A stretch of DNA of 15,287 bases from a bacterium (GTDB taxonomy: Bacteria; Electryoneota; RPQS01): the NCBI GenBank assembly GCA_018814465.1, contig JAHIZR010000210.1, positions 1 through 15,287 on the forward strand, in the 5' to 3' direction. The translations under genes and the position numbers were made by a program. Positions 1 through 7,900 of this stretch are shown piece by piece. The notes below the pieces were generated by a model. It did not search any database. It had not been told where the DNA came from and saw nothing but the letters and a program-made list of their open reading frames with translations. Each line of letters begins with the position of its first letter. The first letter of the stretch is position 1.

Positions 1-945
1 CGCAGTGAGCGGTATTTGCGGATTGTGGTAAATGCGGACAATATTCCGGGCGATCAATATCTGTATGACATTCAGGAAAACGAGCTAATCAAGCTGACCG
101 ATCTGTTCGACAATTCCGAATTGGAAAGCGAAATGCTGGTGGAGTCGGAGTTGATTCACTATGAGTCATTCGACGGCAAGCAGATTCCGGCGTTTATCTA
201 TAAGCCGAAAGGCATTCCCAAGAACCGGAAGTTGCCGGATGTGATAGACGTTCATGGCGGACCGATGGCGCAATCGGCTCCGGGCTATTCGGCCTGGACG
301 CAGTTTTTAGTGAGTCGCGGGTTTATCGTGGCGGTGCCGAATGTGCGCGGTTCGACGGGCTACGGCAAGTCTTATTATCTGGCGGATGATCATAAATGGG
401 GCGAAGATCCGCTCTATGATGTGGTTTATCTGAAGAAATATCTTGGCAACGATCCGCAGGCGGATACATCGCAGACAGTGATTTGGGGCGGTTCCTACGG
501 CGGATATATGGTGTTGGCAGCGATGACATTTGTTCCCGAAGAGTTCGCGCTCGGGCTGGACTGGGTCGGGCCGAGTAATTTGTTCACGTTAATGAGTTCA
601 ATCCCTCCCTATTGGGAGCCGTATCGAAATTATTTCTATACTGAAATCGGCAATCCGGAGGTACCGGAGGACAGCGCGCGGATGTACCGGCAGTCGCCGG
701 TGTTTTTTGCGGACCGGATTCAGCGGCCGCTGTTTATTGTGCAAGGTCGGAATGATCCGCGTGTGAAGGTGGCGGAGTCCGATCAGATTGTGGAAGCCGC
801 GCGCAAGAACGGCAAGACGGTTGAATATCAGATTTACGAGGATGAGGGGCATGGACTGCGCAAGCGTGAGAATAAGTTGAAAGCTTACGAGGCCATGTAT
901 AAATTCATGGTCGACAATTTAGACCTACGCACCTCGACAGATTAG
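1..945 (+). CDS. S9 family serine peptidase (prolyl oligopeptidase / acylaminoacyl peptidase type), C-terminal part, 5' end outside window
   Basis: The reading frame is open from base 1, so the gene is cut at its 5' end; the TTG at 16 is only an internal codon. What remains (about 314 residues) is the alpha/beta-hydrolase catalytic domain of family S9. Counting from the TTG at 16, one sees the HGGP oxyanion-loop motif near residue 80, the NVRGSTGYG segment, the nucleophile elbow GGSYGG with Ser160, the acid Asp247 in GRNDPRV and His279 in EGHG. The complete Ser-Asp-His triad predicts an active enzyme. S9 enzymes cleave short peptides (dipeptidyl-, oligo- or acylaminoacyl-peptidase activity), and the usual N-terminal beta-propeller would lie upstream of the window. 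Whether it is exported cannot be judged without the N terminus. It is convergent with the next gene and ends before a strong hairpin terminator. Confidence 0.93.
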   Translation, partial: RSERYLRIVVNADNIPGDQYLYDIQENELIKLTDLFDNSELESEMLVESELIHYESFDGKQIPAFIYKPKGIPKNRKLPDVIDVHGGPMAQSAPGYSAWTQFLVSRGFIVAVPNVRGSTGYGKSYYLADDHKWGEDPLYDVVYLKKYLGNDPQADTSQTVIWGGSYGGYMVLAAMTFVPEEFALGLDWVGPSNLFTLMSSIPPYWEPYRNYFYTEIGNPEVPEDSARMYRQSPVFFADRIQRPLFIVQGRNDPRVKVAESDQIVEAARKNGKTVEYQIYEDEGHGLRKRENKLKAYEAMYKFMVDNLDLRTSTD

Positions 946-970
946 GCACCTGTCGGTTTCCCCCCTGCTA

Positions 971-1003
971 AAAGCCCCGGTTCTCGTATAGAGCCGGGGC
1001 TTT
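971..1003. terminator. Rho-independent, probably bidirectional terminator
   Basis: A 13-bp stem (arms 971-983 and 991-1003, one G-T wobble) has a GC-rich core GCCCCGG/CCGGGGC, a 7-nt loop and AAA on the left with TTT on the right, so it resembles a terminator on both strands. It lies between convergent genes: 25 bp after the S9 peptidase stop and 24 bp past the stop of the beta-helix gene on the other strand. Confidence 0.85.
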
Positions 1004-1027
1004 GTGATTTGTGGAATCGTCTACAGT

Positions 1028-2686
1028 CTATTTCAGCAGCACTACTTTTCGGGTATCCATTTGACTCCGGTCCGCCGCGCGCAGGAAATAAACTCCGCTC
1101 GCCAGTTCCGGTGGAGCGCGGAACGACAGTCGTCCTCCCGTCAATGCGCCTTGCTGAATGACTGCTGCTTCCCGGCCGAGAATATCGTACAGCTTAATGC
1201 TGAAATCACTACGCGTGAATCCTGCCAAAATAATCGTGAACTCGCTGTTGAACGGATTCGGAAAGAGATTCATGATGTGCCATGTCCCGGGTATTACCGG
1301 CTGCTTGGGCTTCGTGAGACTCATCGGCATCGTCGTGTCTGGCGGCACCGTCAGCCAGGGGATGAACAGTATTGAATCAGAAACGAGAGTGTCGCCGAGT
1401 CCATTTGGGTTGTAGGTCGCATGGTATGGGCCGGTTTCGTGTCCCCACCAGTTGTTGCGCATATCGAGCAGATGTGTTTCTCCGGGGAAGCCCCACCCTG
1501 CGGAGATGCCATAGTTGCCTATAAAAAGGTTGGAGTCCAGAGTTGGATTGCATCGGGTGACGCACATAAAAGCTGAGCCGTAATTCTCGACTACATCGCG
1601 ATTATTCTCGAAGTAGTTGTGATGAATATGAGCGTCAGTCTGCTGAAAGGCTTGGAGTGCTCCTCCATAGCTGTTCTGATTATCGCGAATGATGTTATAA
1701 GCAAAATCACCTCCGCCCGCCCATCCGACTAATACCGTTGCTGAAATATAGGTTGTTGTGTTGTTTTCAAATACGTTTCCGATCACGCATGGCACCGGGT
1801 CGCCTGTATAAATAGCCGCAACATTTCCTGTAGCATTGTCGCGAACGATATTGGCTGAAAAGTCAATCGGTGAGTCATGGGAAGAAAAATGGCATATTCC
1901 GGCGTCAACCTCCTCAAGCGCTCCGTTTTCTTCGAAGAGTGAATAACGGACATGTCCCGTGCAATACTCCATATTCAATCCGCCGATCCAACCACAGCAG
2001 TGTCGGAACACACAGCTGTCGACTTCAGTATGCGAATCTAAGCATAATAAACCTCCATCCAGATAGGAGCTGGAATCATATTCAAAAATACTGTTTGTAA
2101 TGGAGGCTGATGCATACCACAGATAACCTCCGCCGCCGCCATATTCCGCAAAACAGTTAGAGATCGTTACATTGTCCATAACAACAGATGCTGATTCGAG
2201 AGTACCCAAATCTCCTTCAACTAATACTCCGCCGCCGACATAGGCTCGTCCATTCAGAAGTCTGCAATGCTGTATGGAGACAGCGGAACTCTTGATATGA
2301 ACACAGCCTCCAGTCTTCTGGTCAGGCGCAACTATGGAAGTAGTTCCTCTTCCGTCCGCAAGACTAAGACCAACGATCCGGCCTTCGACTTCTTCGCCAT
2401 ATCCGTAAATGATACAGGAAGCAGTATCTGCATTCTGATCACTCGGACGAATCACAGTATTCCCTATATGTGAAGTGTCACCATCCAGCAGATAGTGACT
2501 AGCTATCATCAATGTTTTCCCATACAGAACGACCGTCTCTTCATAGATTCCGTCGGCAATCAAGACGGTGTCGTAATCTTGTGCCATGTTGACGGCAGAC
2601 TGGATGGACTCGCCGGGAGTCACAAGGAAAGTAGCGGCATGCGAGATCGTCCCAAATAGAAGCAGAATTAATAATGTGTGACGCAT
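1028..2686 (-). CDS. Secreted right-handed parallel beta-helix protein with T9SS type A sorting domain
   Basis: This is a 552-residue protein when started at the ATG at 2686. That start gives a clean signal peptide (MRHTLLILLLFGTISHA, cleavage near residue 17); the longer open frame to 2845 would add 53 residues without signal-peptide character and overlap the upstream gene. The mature part begins with a pectate-lyase-like opening (TPGESIQSAV, then DTVLIADGIYEE). It continues with many short beta-helix turns of the type N-x-I/F-x-x-N (about residues 130-420) and the NNWWGHETGPYH ... NPNGLGD motif common at the end of such helices. Residues about 474-552 form the sorting domain: LFPNPFN, LYDILGRE, ASGVYFLR and the terminal RKVVLLK. 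By family knowledge it is exported by Sec, then crosses the outer membrane by T9SS. The helix may bind or cleave polysaccharide, but no lyase active site is recognisable. Confidence 0.9.
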   Translation of the reverse strand: MRHTLLILLLFGTISHAATFLVTPGESIQSAVNMAQDYDTVLIADGIYEETVVLYGKTLMIASHYLLDGDTSHIGNTVIRPSDQNADTASCIIYGYGEEVEGRIVGLSLADGRGTTSIVAPDQKTGGCVHIKSSAVSIQHCRLLNGRAYVGGGVLVEGDLGTLESASVVMDNVTISNCFAEYGGGGGYLWYASASITNSIFEYDSSSYLDGGLLCLDSHTEVDSCVFRHCCGWIGGLNMEYCTGHVRYSLFEENGALEEVDAGICHFSSHDSPIDFSANIVRDNATGNVAAIYTGDPVPCVIGNVFENNTTTYISATVLVGWAGGGDFAYNIIRDNQNSYGGALQAFQQTDAHIHHNYFENNRDVVENYGSAFMCVTRCNPTLDSNLFIGNYGISAGWGFPGETHLLDMRNNWWGHETGPYHATYNPNGLGDTLVSDSILFIPWLTVPPDTTMPMSLTKPKQPVIPGTWHIMNLFPNPFNSEFTIILAGFTRSDFSIKLYDILGREAAVIQQGALTGGRLSFRAPPELASGVYFLRAADRSQMDTRKVVLLK

Positions 2687-2697
2687 GGAAAATAATT

Positions 2698-2723
2698 CCC
2701 CCTGAGCCTTGCGACTCAGGGGG
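2698..2723 (-). promoter_or_regulatory. Perfect hairpin between the two - strand genes; attenuator/terminator or RBS-masking element
   Basis: Arms CCCCCTGAG (2698-2706) and CTCAGGGGG (2715-2723) pair perfectly over 9 bp with an 8-nt loop. Read on the - strand, the hairpin lies 11 bp after the stop of the small exported protein and is followed by AATTATTTT, a weak T-rich tail. The distal arm carries AGGGGG, the only Shine-Dalgarno-like run before the ATG at 2686, 11 nt away. It could therefore be a leaky terminator or could hide the ribosome site of the beta-helix gene. Confidence 0.55.
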
Positions 2724-2733
2724 AGGATGTTTG

Positions 2734-3150
2734 TTAGTGTGGTGTTCCTGAGGGAATACAATCGCCTTTCTTCCCCCCTACAGTACTCAATTGCGCATAT
2801 CCGGTTCCCGAAACGTAGCCAGAGCACCGAGATGTGAATATGCATGTGGCGCCGAGGTCTTCGCTGTCTATTACTATACCGTCGCGTTGACCATTATGTA
2901 CGTCGACTCGGCCTGCAAAGCCAGGAGGGCTTTGGACCGTAACATAGGCCGAGAGTGATCCGCTTGCCGGAGCCTTTGCATCGAGATACAAGTCCTCATT
3001 CGCTGCCGGATAAAACTGATCCGCATCCGTACCATTTCCAGTGTGTTCGTGACAGATATCTGTAGCATACACCAACACACTGCTGAGAACAAGCGAAAGT
3101 ACTGCCAAGCTGATCAGCCAACCGCTGATACTTGTTGTCTTCATCTTCAT
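2734..3150 (-). CDS. Small exported protein with four cysteines, family not recognised
   Basis: A 138-residue protein with a clear signal peptide (MKMKTT followed by a hydrophobic stretch at about residues 11-27, likely cleavage after VLVYA, residue 29). The mature part of about 109 residues is polar and Gly/Ser/Asp-rich, with four cysteines (33, 103, 109, 131) that could form two disulfides outside the cytoplasm. I recognise no domain. A GGAGG (3155-3159) lies 4 nt from the ATG at 3150 and 10 nt from a second in-frame ATG at 3144, so translation may begin at either. It lies 47 bp upstream of the beta-helix gene on the same strand and is preceded by a good promoter candidate, so the two may be co-expressed as a secreted pair. 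That partnership is inference. Confidence 0.75.
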   Translation of the reverse strand: MKMKTTSISGWLISLAVLSLVLSSVLVYATDICHEHTGNGTDADQFYPAANEDLYLDAKAPASGSLSAYVTVQSPPGFAGRVDVHNGQRDGIVIDSEDLGATCIFTSRCSGYVSGTGYAQLSTVGGKKGDCIPSGTPH

Positions 3151-3225
3151 ACAACCTCCGTTTTGATGTTAGTTCTTCTGTCAATCCCAATTCCCCGGCC
3201 GGAGTGTCTGGGCTTCTGTTAGTTA

Positions 3226-3253
3226 AATTTAAGCCTCTAAATTGCATTGTCAA
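3226..3253 (-). promoter_or_regulatory. Sigma-70-like promoter candidate for the small exported protein
   Basis: On the - strand, a perfect -35 TTGACA (3253-3248) is followed after 16 bp by TAAATT (3231-3226, 4 of 6 to TATAAT). This gives a predicted 5' leader of about 70 nt before the GGAGG and ATG at 3150. Confidence 0.45.
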
Positions 3254-3291
3254 GTCAAATGACAGATTAATATCAATAAACTAACATGCCT

Positions 3292-3317
3292 CTGTAGTTT
3301 ATACCCCCAAACTACAG
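3292..3317. repeat. Perfect 9-bp inverted repeat next to a T8/A8 run
   Basis: CTGTAGTTT (3292-3300) and AAACTACAG (3309-3317) pair perfectly around an 8-nt loop ATACCCCC. A run of eight T follows at 3325-3332 on the + strand. A second ACAGAG at 3333-3338 can pair with CTCTGT at 3290-3295, so two mutually exclusive stems are possible. It may be a regulator site, a terminator for + strand transcription, or an attenuator. Confidence 0.45.
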
Positions 3318-3339
3318 AACATTGTTTTTTTTACAGAGA

Positions 3340-3357
3340 GCCCCCGTTTCCGGAGGC
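3340..3357. terminator. Hairpin downstream of the AHSA1/DLH-like gene
   Basis: Arms GCCCCCG (3340-3346) and CGGAGGC (3351-3357) form a 7-bp stem with one wobble. The loop is TTTC on the + strand and GAAA (a stable GNRA type) on the - strand. It lies about 60 bp past the stop of the - strand gene ending at 3417. The T-tail (3358-3361) is on the + strand; on the - strand the tail is only CTCTCTGT, so termination of the - strand gene would be weak or helped by other factors. Confidence 0.45.
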
Positions 3358-3416
3358 TTTTGTATAAAAGAGTGAATAACGTGCCTACTATAAGAGAGGC
3401 GTAGTCAGAATTGTAA

Positions 3417-4514
3417 TTATAATTTCAAGACACGATCCAGCCGCATGAGGGTTAGCCGTAATGCATCGGCGATGGCGGAAGGGCTGTAGGTGGTGCCGTA
3501 GGCGCGGTCAGCGAAGCCGTCATAGCCTTGAACGAGAATCGTTTCGACGATGACGCCGGCTTGCGTCAGGCTTTGGTTGAAGTTTTCGGCTTGCGGAGTT
3601 GATATGTTGGTAGCAGGATTAGCGAACACAGCAAAGACGGGACAGGCAATGCGAGGCAGTTGCGTCGCGCCGGGGAGTTCAGTGCCATACCAGTTGACGC
3701 AGTATTTGAATTCGGGAACTTGAGCGGAGAGATGAACCGCCATGGAGCCGCCATAGCCGATACCCCAAACGGCAATGCGCTTGCGGTTGACTTGTTTGTT
3801 GTCGCGCAGGAATAAGAAGCCGTCGCGCGCGGTTTGAATGGATTCTTCGTTGTTGACGAGTTCGAGGAAGCGCGCGGCTTGAGTCATGTCGGAGGTGACA
3901 TCGCCCTTGAACATATCGATGGCCAAGGCCACGTAGCCCATTTGGGCGAGTGAATCGGCGAGGTCGCGGAGGGCGCGATTGAGTCCGAAGCGGTCGTGCA
4001 GCAGGAGGACAGCAGGATTGGTTGCTTCACCATAGGGAAGCGCAAGGTAGCTGCCGGGGATGCGATCCAGATAGGCGGAAAGACTGGGCAGTTTGAGTTC
4101 CCAGTTTTCGAGCAACTCACTGCGGAGCTTCTCGCCGGAGCGGCCTTTGCCGAATTCATCATGGGTGATGGAAATATCGCAGCCTGTTTCAGATTTCGAG
4201 AAGCCGATGCTGACACGAGTTTCCGTGTCATCGATTAGATAGGAGTAGACTAAGCGCTCGGCCGGTTGGGCGGTTTCGATAATGCCTTCTTCGAGCGACT
4301 GGTCGGGATGCGTAATTCTCCACGGACCTCCGGAGCGCAATTCGAAGTAAGCGGACTCGGCGTCCGTCCATTGCCTGATCTGCCAATCCACGCACATGGC
4401 TCGCCACGCCTGAAGAGGCGAAGCGGAGACAGAAATCGTCAACTCGATTGGCTCAGCCCGCACAGCCGAAATCAGGAGGAGTGAAACGAGCAGAAAGCTT
4501 AAGCGACGGAACAT
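3417..4514 (-). CDS. Secreted AHSA1/SRPBCC-like plus dienelactone-hydrolase-like fusion; probable pseudoenzyme
   Basis: A 365-residue protein. AGGAGT (4526-4521) lies 6 nt before the ATG at 4514. The signal peptide is residues 1-20 (ending AVRA). Residues about 22-150 resemble the AHSA1/START-like ligand-binding fold (GGPWRITHP, LVYSYL, ISITHDEF, and a final ENWELKLPSLSAYL helix). Residues about 158-365 resemble dienelactone hydrolase (LLLHDRFGLN at 171-179, VALAIDMFKGD, then the nucleophile-elbow region and YDGFADRAYG). DLH enzymes use Cys-Asp-His. Here the elbow reads GIGYGG (251-256) with Gly253 in place of the Cys/Ser nucleophile, the expected His position reads Asp332, and the acid loop reads ANPATN (298-303). 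The fold looks intact but the triad appears lost, so a binding or scaffolding role is more likely than hydrolysis. DLH proteins are normally about 240 residues and cytoplasmic, so the fusion and the signal peptide are unusual. Confidence 0.85.
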   Translation of the reverse strand: MFRRLSFLLVSLLLISAVRAEPIELTISVSASPLQAWRAMCVDWQIRQWTDAESAYFELRSGGPWRITHPDQSLEEGIIETAQPAERLVYSYLIDDTETRVSIGFSKSETGCDISITHDEFGKGRSGEKLRSELLENWELKLPSLSAYLDRIPGSYLALPYGEATNPAVLLLHDRFGLNRALRDLADSLAQMGYVALAIDMFKGDVTSDMTQAARFLELVNNEESIQTARDGFLFLRDNKQVNRKRIAVWGIGYGGSMAVHLSAQVPEFKYCVNWYGTELPGATQLPRIACPVFAVFANPATNISTPQAENFNQSLTQAGVIVETILVQGYDGFADRAYGTTYSPSAIADALRLTLMRLDRVLKL

Positions 4515-4991
4515 TTTTAGACTCCTGTTTGCTCTTGAGTTCGAGCGTAATATACGGATTGTGTCATAGAGAAGAAACGGTTTGACGAATTGATTGCGAT
4601 TCGGGGTGTGGTGCTTAAAAACTGGCGTGATAGTTGGTTATTTGCAGTTTGGTGGAGTCAGGGCCGGGTGCAAACGCAGGCAATTAAGTTGTTTATTAAG
4701 ATGGGATTAATGTACAACCAAGGAGAGCATTGCGAGAGTATTGTCACCATGTTTGTACGAAAATAATGCGCGAGTGCGCAGTCTTTTCACACACACATCG
4801 AAAGATGCCCTCTCCACACTCCTCGCAAGTTCCTCTTTTCCTTGACTCTCCCCTTGAGTTTTTGTAGCTTAGCAAGTTAAGCACCTGCATCGGGTGACAT
4901 TCTTGTTTTGCACAGTTACGCACCTCTTTATAAAGCCTTTCTTTTTAATAATAAACAGTTTAGATATTCGATTTCTGCACAACGGAGTTAG
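4515..4991. other. Divergent intergenic region (477 bp)
   Basis: This region separates the divergent genes starting at 4514 (-) and 4992 (+). On the - strand there is a TATATT box near 4548-4553 with no convincing -35. On the + strand, the promoter candidate at 4907-4934 is the best signal. Short inverted repeats occur (for example TGCGC/GCGCA around 4767-4780), and stretches at 4722-4739 are partly complementary to 4805-4828. I see no tRNA, no convincing ORF and no known riboswitch. An A/T-rich stretch (4921-4960) lies close to the + strand gene. Confidence 0.5.
4907..4934 (+). promoter_or_regulatory. Sigma-70-like promoter candidate for the 4992-11718 gene set
   Basis: TTTGCA (4907-4912, 4 of 6 to TTGACA), a 16-bp spacer and TATAAA (4929-4934, 5 of 6 to TATAAT) would start transcription near 4941, giving a roughly 50-nt leader before the ATG at 4992. 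An alternative TTGACT at 4842-4847 has a poor -10 partner. Confidence 0.4.
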
Positions 4992-7900
4992 ATGATCATG
5001 AATTCCTACCGTAAAGTTCGATTTTGGGGTTTAGCCCTACTACTATGCGCAGCAACGATGCTTTTGCCCGGATCCGTATGGGCACAAGCAGATCCCCGGA
5101 ATTGGCCCGATGATCCTCCGGGAAATGTGGAGCCGGGAATTCCGATTCGTCAGGGGCATCATATAGAGTGGCAGCGTGCGTCTTATGTAAATGACGCCGG
5201 GCAGGTGTTGGTAGTCTGGTCGGATACGCGGCATGGCGATCGCGATGTTTACGCGCAGATGATCAATCCCGACGGCAGTTTGGGATTTGGCGGCGAAGCT
5301 GGAATTCCGATTTCCGCCTATGAGAATCGGCAGGAAGATCCGGATCCGGTGGCGGTTACGGGAGGCTGGATCATCGCCTGGATCGAATTTAGAAATGACA
5401 CTACCGGTGATATTTATGCCAAGAAGATAGACATCAACGGCGAAACCTGGCCGGGGTGGGATGAGAACGGGAATATCGTCGATGTTCTCAGCAACTCAGC
5501 CGTCATCGAGCTAAGTGTACGCGCAGTTCATGACGGCAATGGCGGCGCGATCGTTGCGTGGGAGGACCTGCGCGGAGCCGGCGGCGATATTTACGCTCAG
5601 CATATCAACAGCGATGGCACGACGAGTTGGGCGCAGCCGTTGGCGGTGACCACCGTGGAGGGAGAGCAGTTCGGGATCACGGCAGATACGGACGGCGCCG
5701 GGAATATGGTGCTGGCTTGGAACGATAACCGGAATGCAAGTGATCAGAATATTTATGCGGCGAAGATTACTCCGTCCGGCGATTTGCCTTGGGGGAGCGG
5801 TCCGAACGGAATTCTTGTCTGCAATGCGGCCTTTCGCCAGAAGAGTGTCAAGCTTTGTTCTGATTTGGCGACCGGCGGGTGCTATCTGGCTTGGGTTGAT
5901 GAGCGAACCACCGGCAACGACAACTTGTTCATGCAGCGCATCGACGGTAATGGCAATATCCTTTGGGGAGCCGACGGTCTGATGCTCTGCAACGCGCCGG
6001 ATAAGCAGAGTGGAGTTCGCGTGACTCCCGATATGATGCCGACGGGACAAGTCGGTGTTCTGACCGTTTGGGAAGATTCAAGAGAGAACGGCTTGGTCAA
6101 TGAAGTATACGCGCAGAAGACTTCCGCGGCGGGTGCGCATCAGTGGACTCCGAACGGTGAGTTTGTGTGCGGGAATGCCGGACCCGACGGGACGGGGGAT
6201 ACGCGGGACGGCGCTCGTTTAACTTCTGATTTGGCGGGCGGCAGTCTTATCACTTGGGATGATACTCGTAATTCGAACGGGAACATTCTGTTTTACGATT
6301 TATATACGGCACGACTGAGCAGTGCGGGCCAGCATTTGTGGGGGGGAGAATGCGGAGTGCTTGTATGCGACGGACTCAGCGCTCAGCAGACCGGTGTTTT
6401 GCGGATGATGTCATCCAGTGTTGTTTGCGAAGTTTTCGACGATGAGTCCCGCGGTTCAATCACGATGAGATATAAGCGGATGAACGTGTCCGATGGTTCC
6501 GGGATCGATGCTGATTGCGGACCGGAGCTGGTTTTCGGTCTTGACGGTGACGCCACGGAGCCGGAATCGATCGAGATGGATCGCGGCACGGTGGCGGTGG
6601 TCTGGGAAGACGGTCGCGGCAGGAATCTGGGTAAGGCGATCTTTTATCAGGCGGTAGACACGAATCAGGTGCCCATGCTGCCGGTGAACGGCGACACGCT
6701 TTGTCCGGATAATGAAGGCCGTGACTTGTATGCGCAGTCGGATCATGACTTGGCCAGTGACGGCAATCATGGTTTCTTCGTTTCGTTTATTGATTTAAGA
6801 ACGGGTGTTAAGCAGGTTCGGCTGACACGAGTTAATAACGAAGCTGAAACCGTATGCAGTCGCGCGGGCGTGGTTGTAAAGCCATCGATTCTTGACCAGC
6901 AGAGCGCCTTTGTTTGTCCGGACGGAAGCGGCGGCTGTTTTGTGGGCTGGTCGGAGAACGATTTCAGTTTTTCGCTGGATGTTTATGTGCAGCGTTTCGA
7001 CGAGAATTGTGAAGAGGTGTGGACGGAACCGGTGCGGTTGACCAGCGATGGCATGTTAGATGACGTGCTGCGGGATATGATTGTGAGTACGGATGGCTGC
7101 TGTTTCCTGTTCTGGGAATACGGAGTGACGGCACAGCTGGATATTTTAGGCGCGCGGATTTGCGCGGACGGAACGGTTTCCTGGCAGGGTCCGGTTTGCA
7201 CGTCGCCGCGCCGGCAGGCGAATCCCAGTGCGGCTGCCGACAACAACGGCGGTGTCTTTATCGCTTGGTCGGACAAGCGGGTTGAGGAGAATTTGGAGGA
7301 TATTTACGCGCAATATCTGGACGCCACCGGGACCGCGCAATGGGCGGCTGACGGCATCATTGTGAACTCGACAATTAATCTTCAGGATAAGCCGCGGCTG
7401 TCTGTGGATGCGGATGACAATGTTTACATTATGTGGGAGGATTTCCGGAGCGGCACGAATCTCGATTTGTACGGCCAGAAGCTGGATGCGAGTGGGAACC
7501 TGTTGTGGAGTCCCTTTGGTGAGGTGATTTCCGACGAACCGGGCGACCAGCAGGATCATCAGCTTTTGGTTGATTGCTGCAACGGATTATATGCCGCTTG
7601 GACCGATGAGCGCGGCTTCTATCAGGGGATTTATGGTACGCACGCAACATCGGATGCTGAGTTTACGCTTGCCGATGAATGGTGGAGTGGAGAGAACGAT
7701 GGCGTAATCTGCAATTGGTTCCAGAATCAGAGCAATCCGACGCTTTCGAGTGACGGGGCGGTGGGCACGATTTGCTGCTGGGTGGATTGGCGGTCTTCCG
7801 GCAAGGAGCCGCTGCAGAATATCTGGGGTAATTGGGTAACGGACCGGACGTGTATCTGTATCGAAGCGGTTTCTGCAGGTGTGACTATGCCGCAGGAATA

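Noticed and set aside
2687..2845. N-terminal extension of the beta-helix gene to an ATG at 2845
   Set aside because: It overlaps the end of the upstream gene, runs through the intergenic hairpin and places the signal peptide internally; the ATG at 2686 is the sensible start.
4730..4867. 45-codon open frame starting at TTG after AAGGAGAG
   Set aside because: Non-ATG start only 1 nt after the purine run, composition unlike the neighbouring genes, no recognisable signal or motif; probably fortuitous.
4861..4925. tRNA-like stretch with CACC/GGTG stem around a 7-nt loop containing CAT
   Set aside because: The loop lacks U33, and no acceptor stem or T-arm (GTTCRANYC) can be drawn around it, so it is a chance hairpin.
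5511..6050. Long antisense open frame (179 codons) inside the repeat-protein gene
   Set aside because: It lies opposite a strongly supported coding repeat region; its residues are rich in Arg/His/Ile as expected of an antisense shadow and show no motif.
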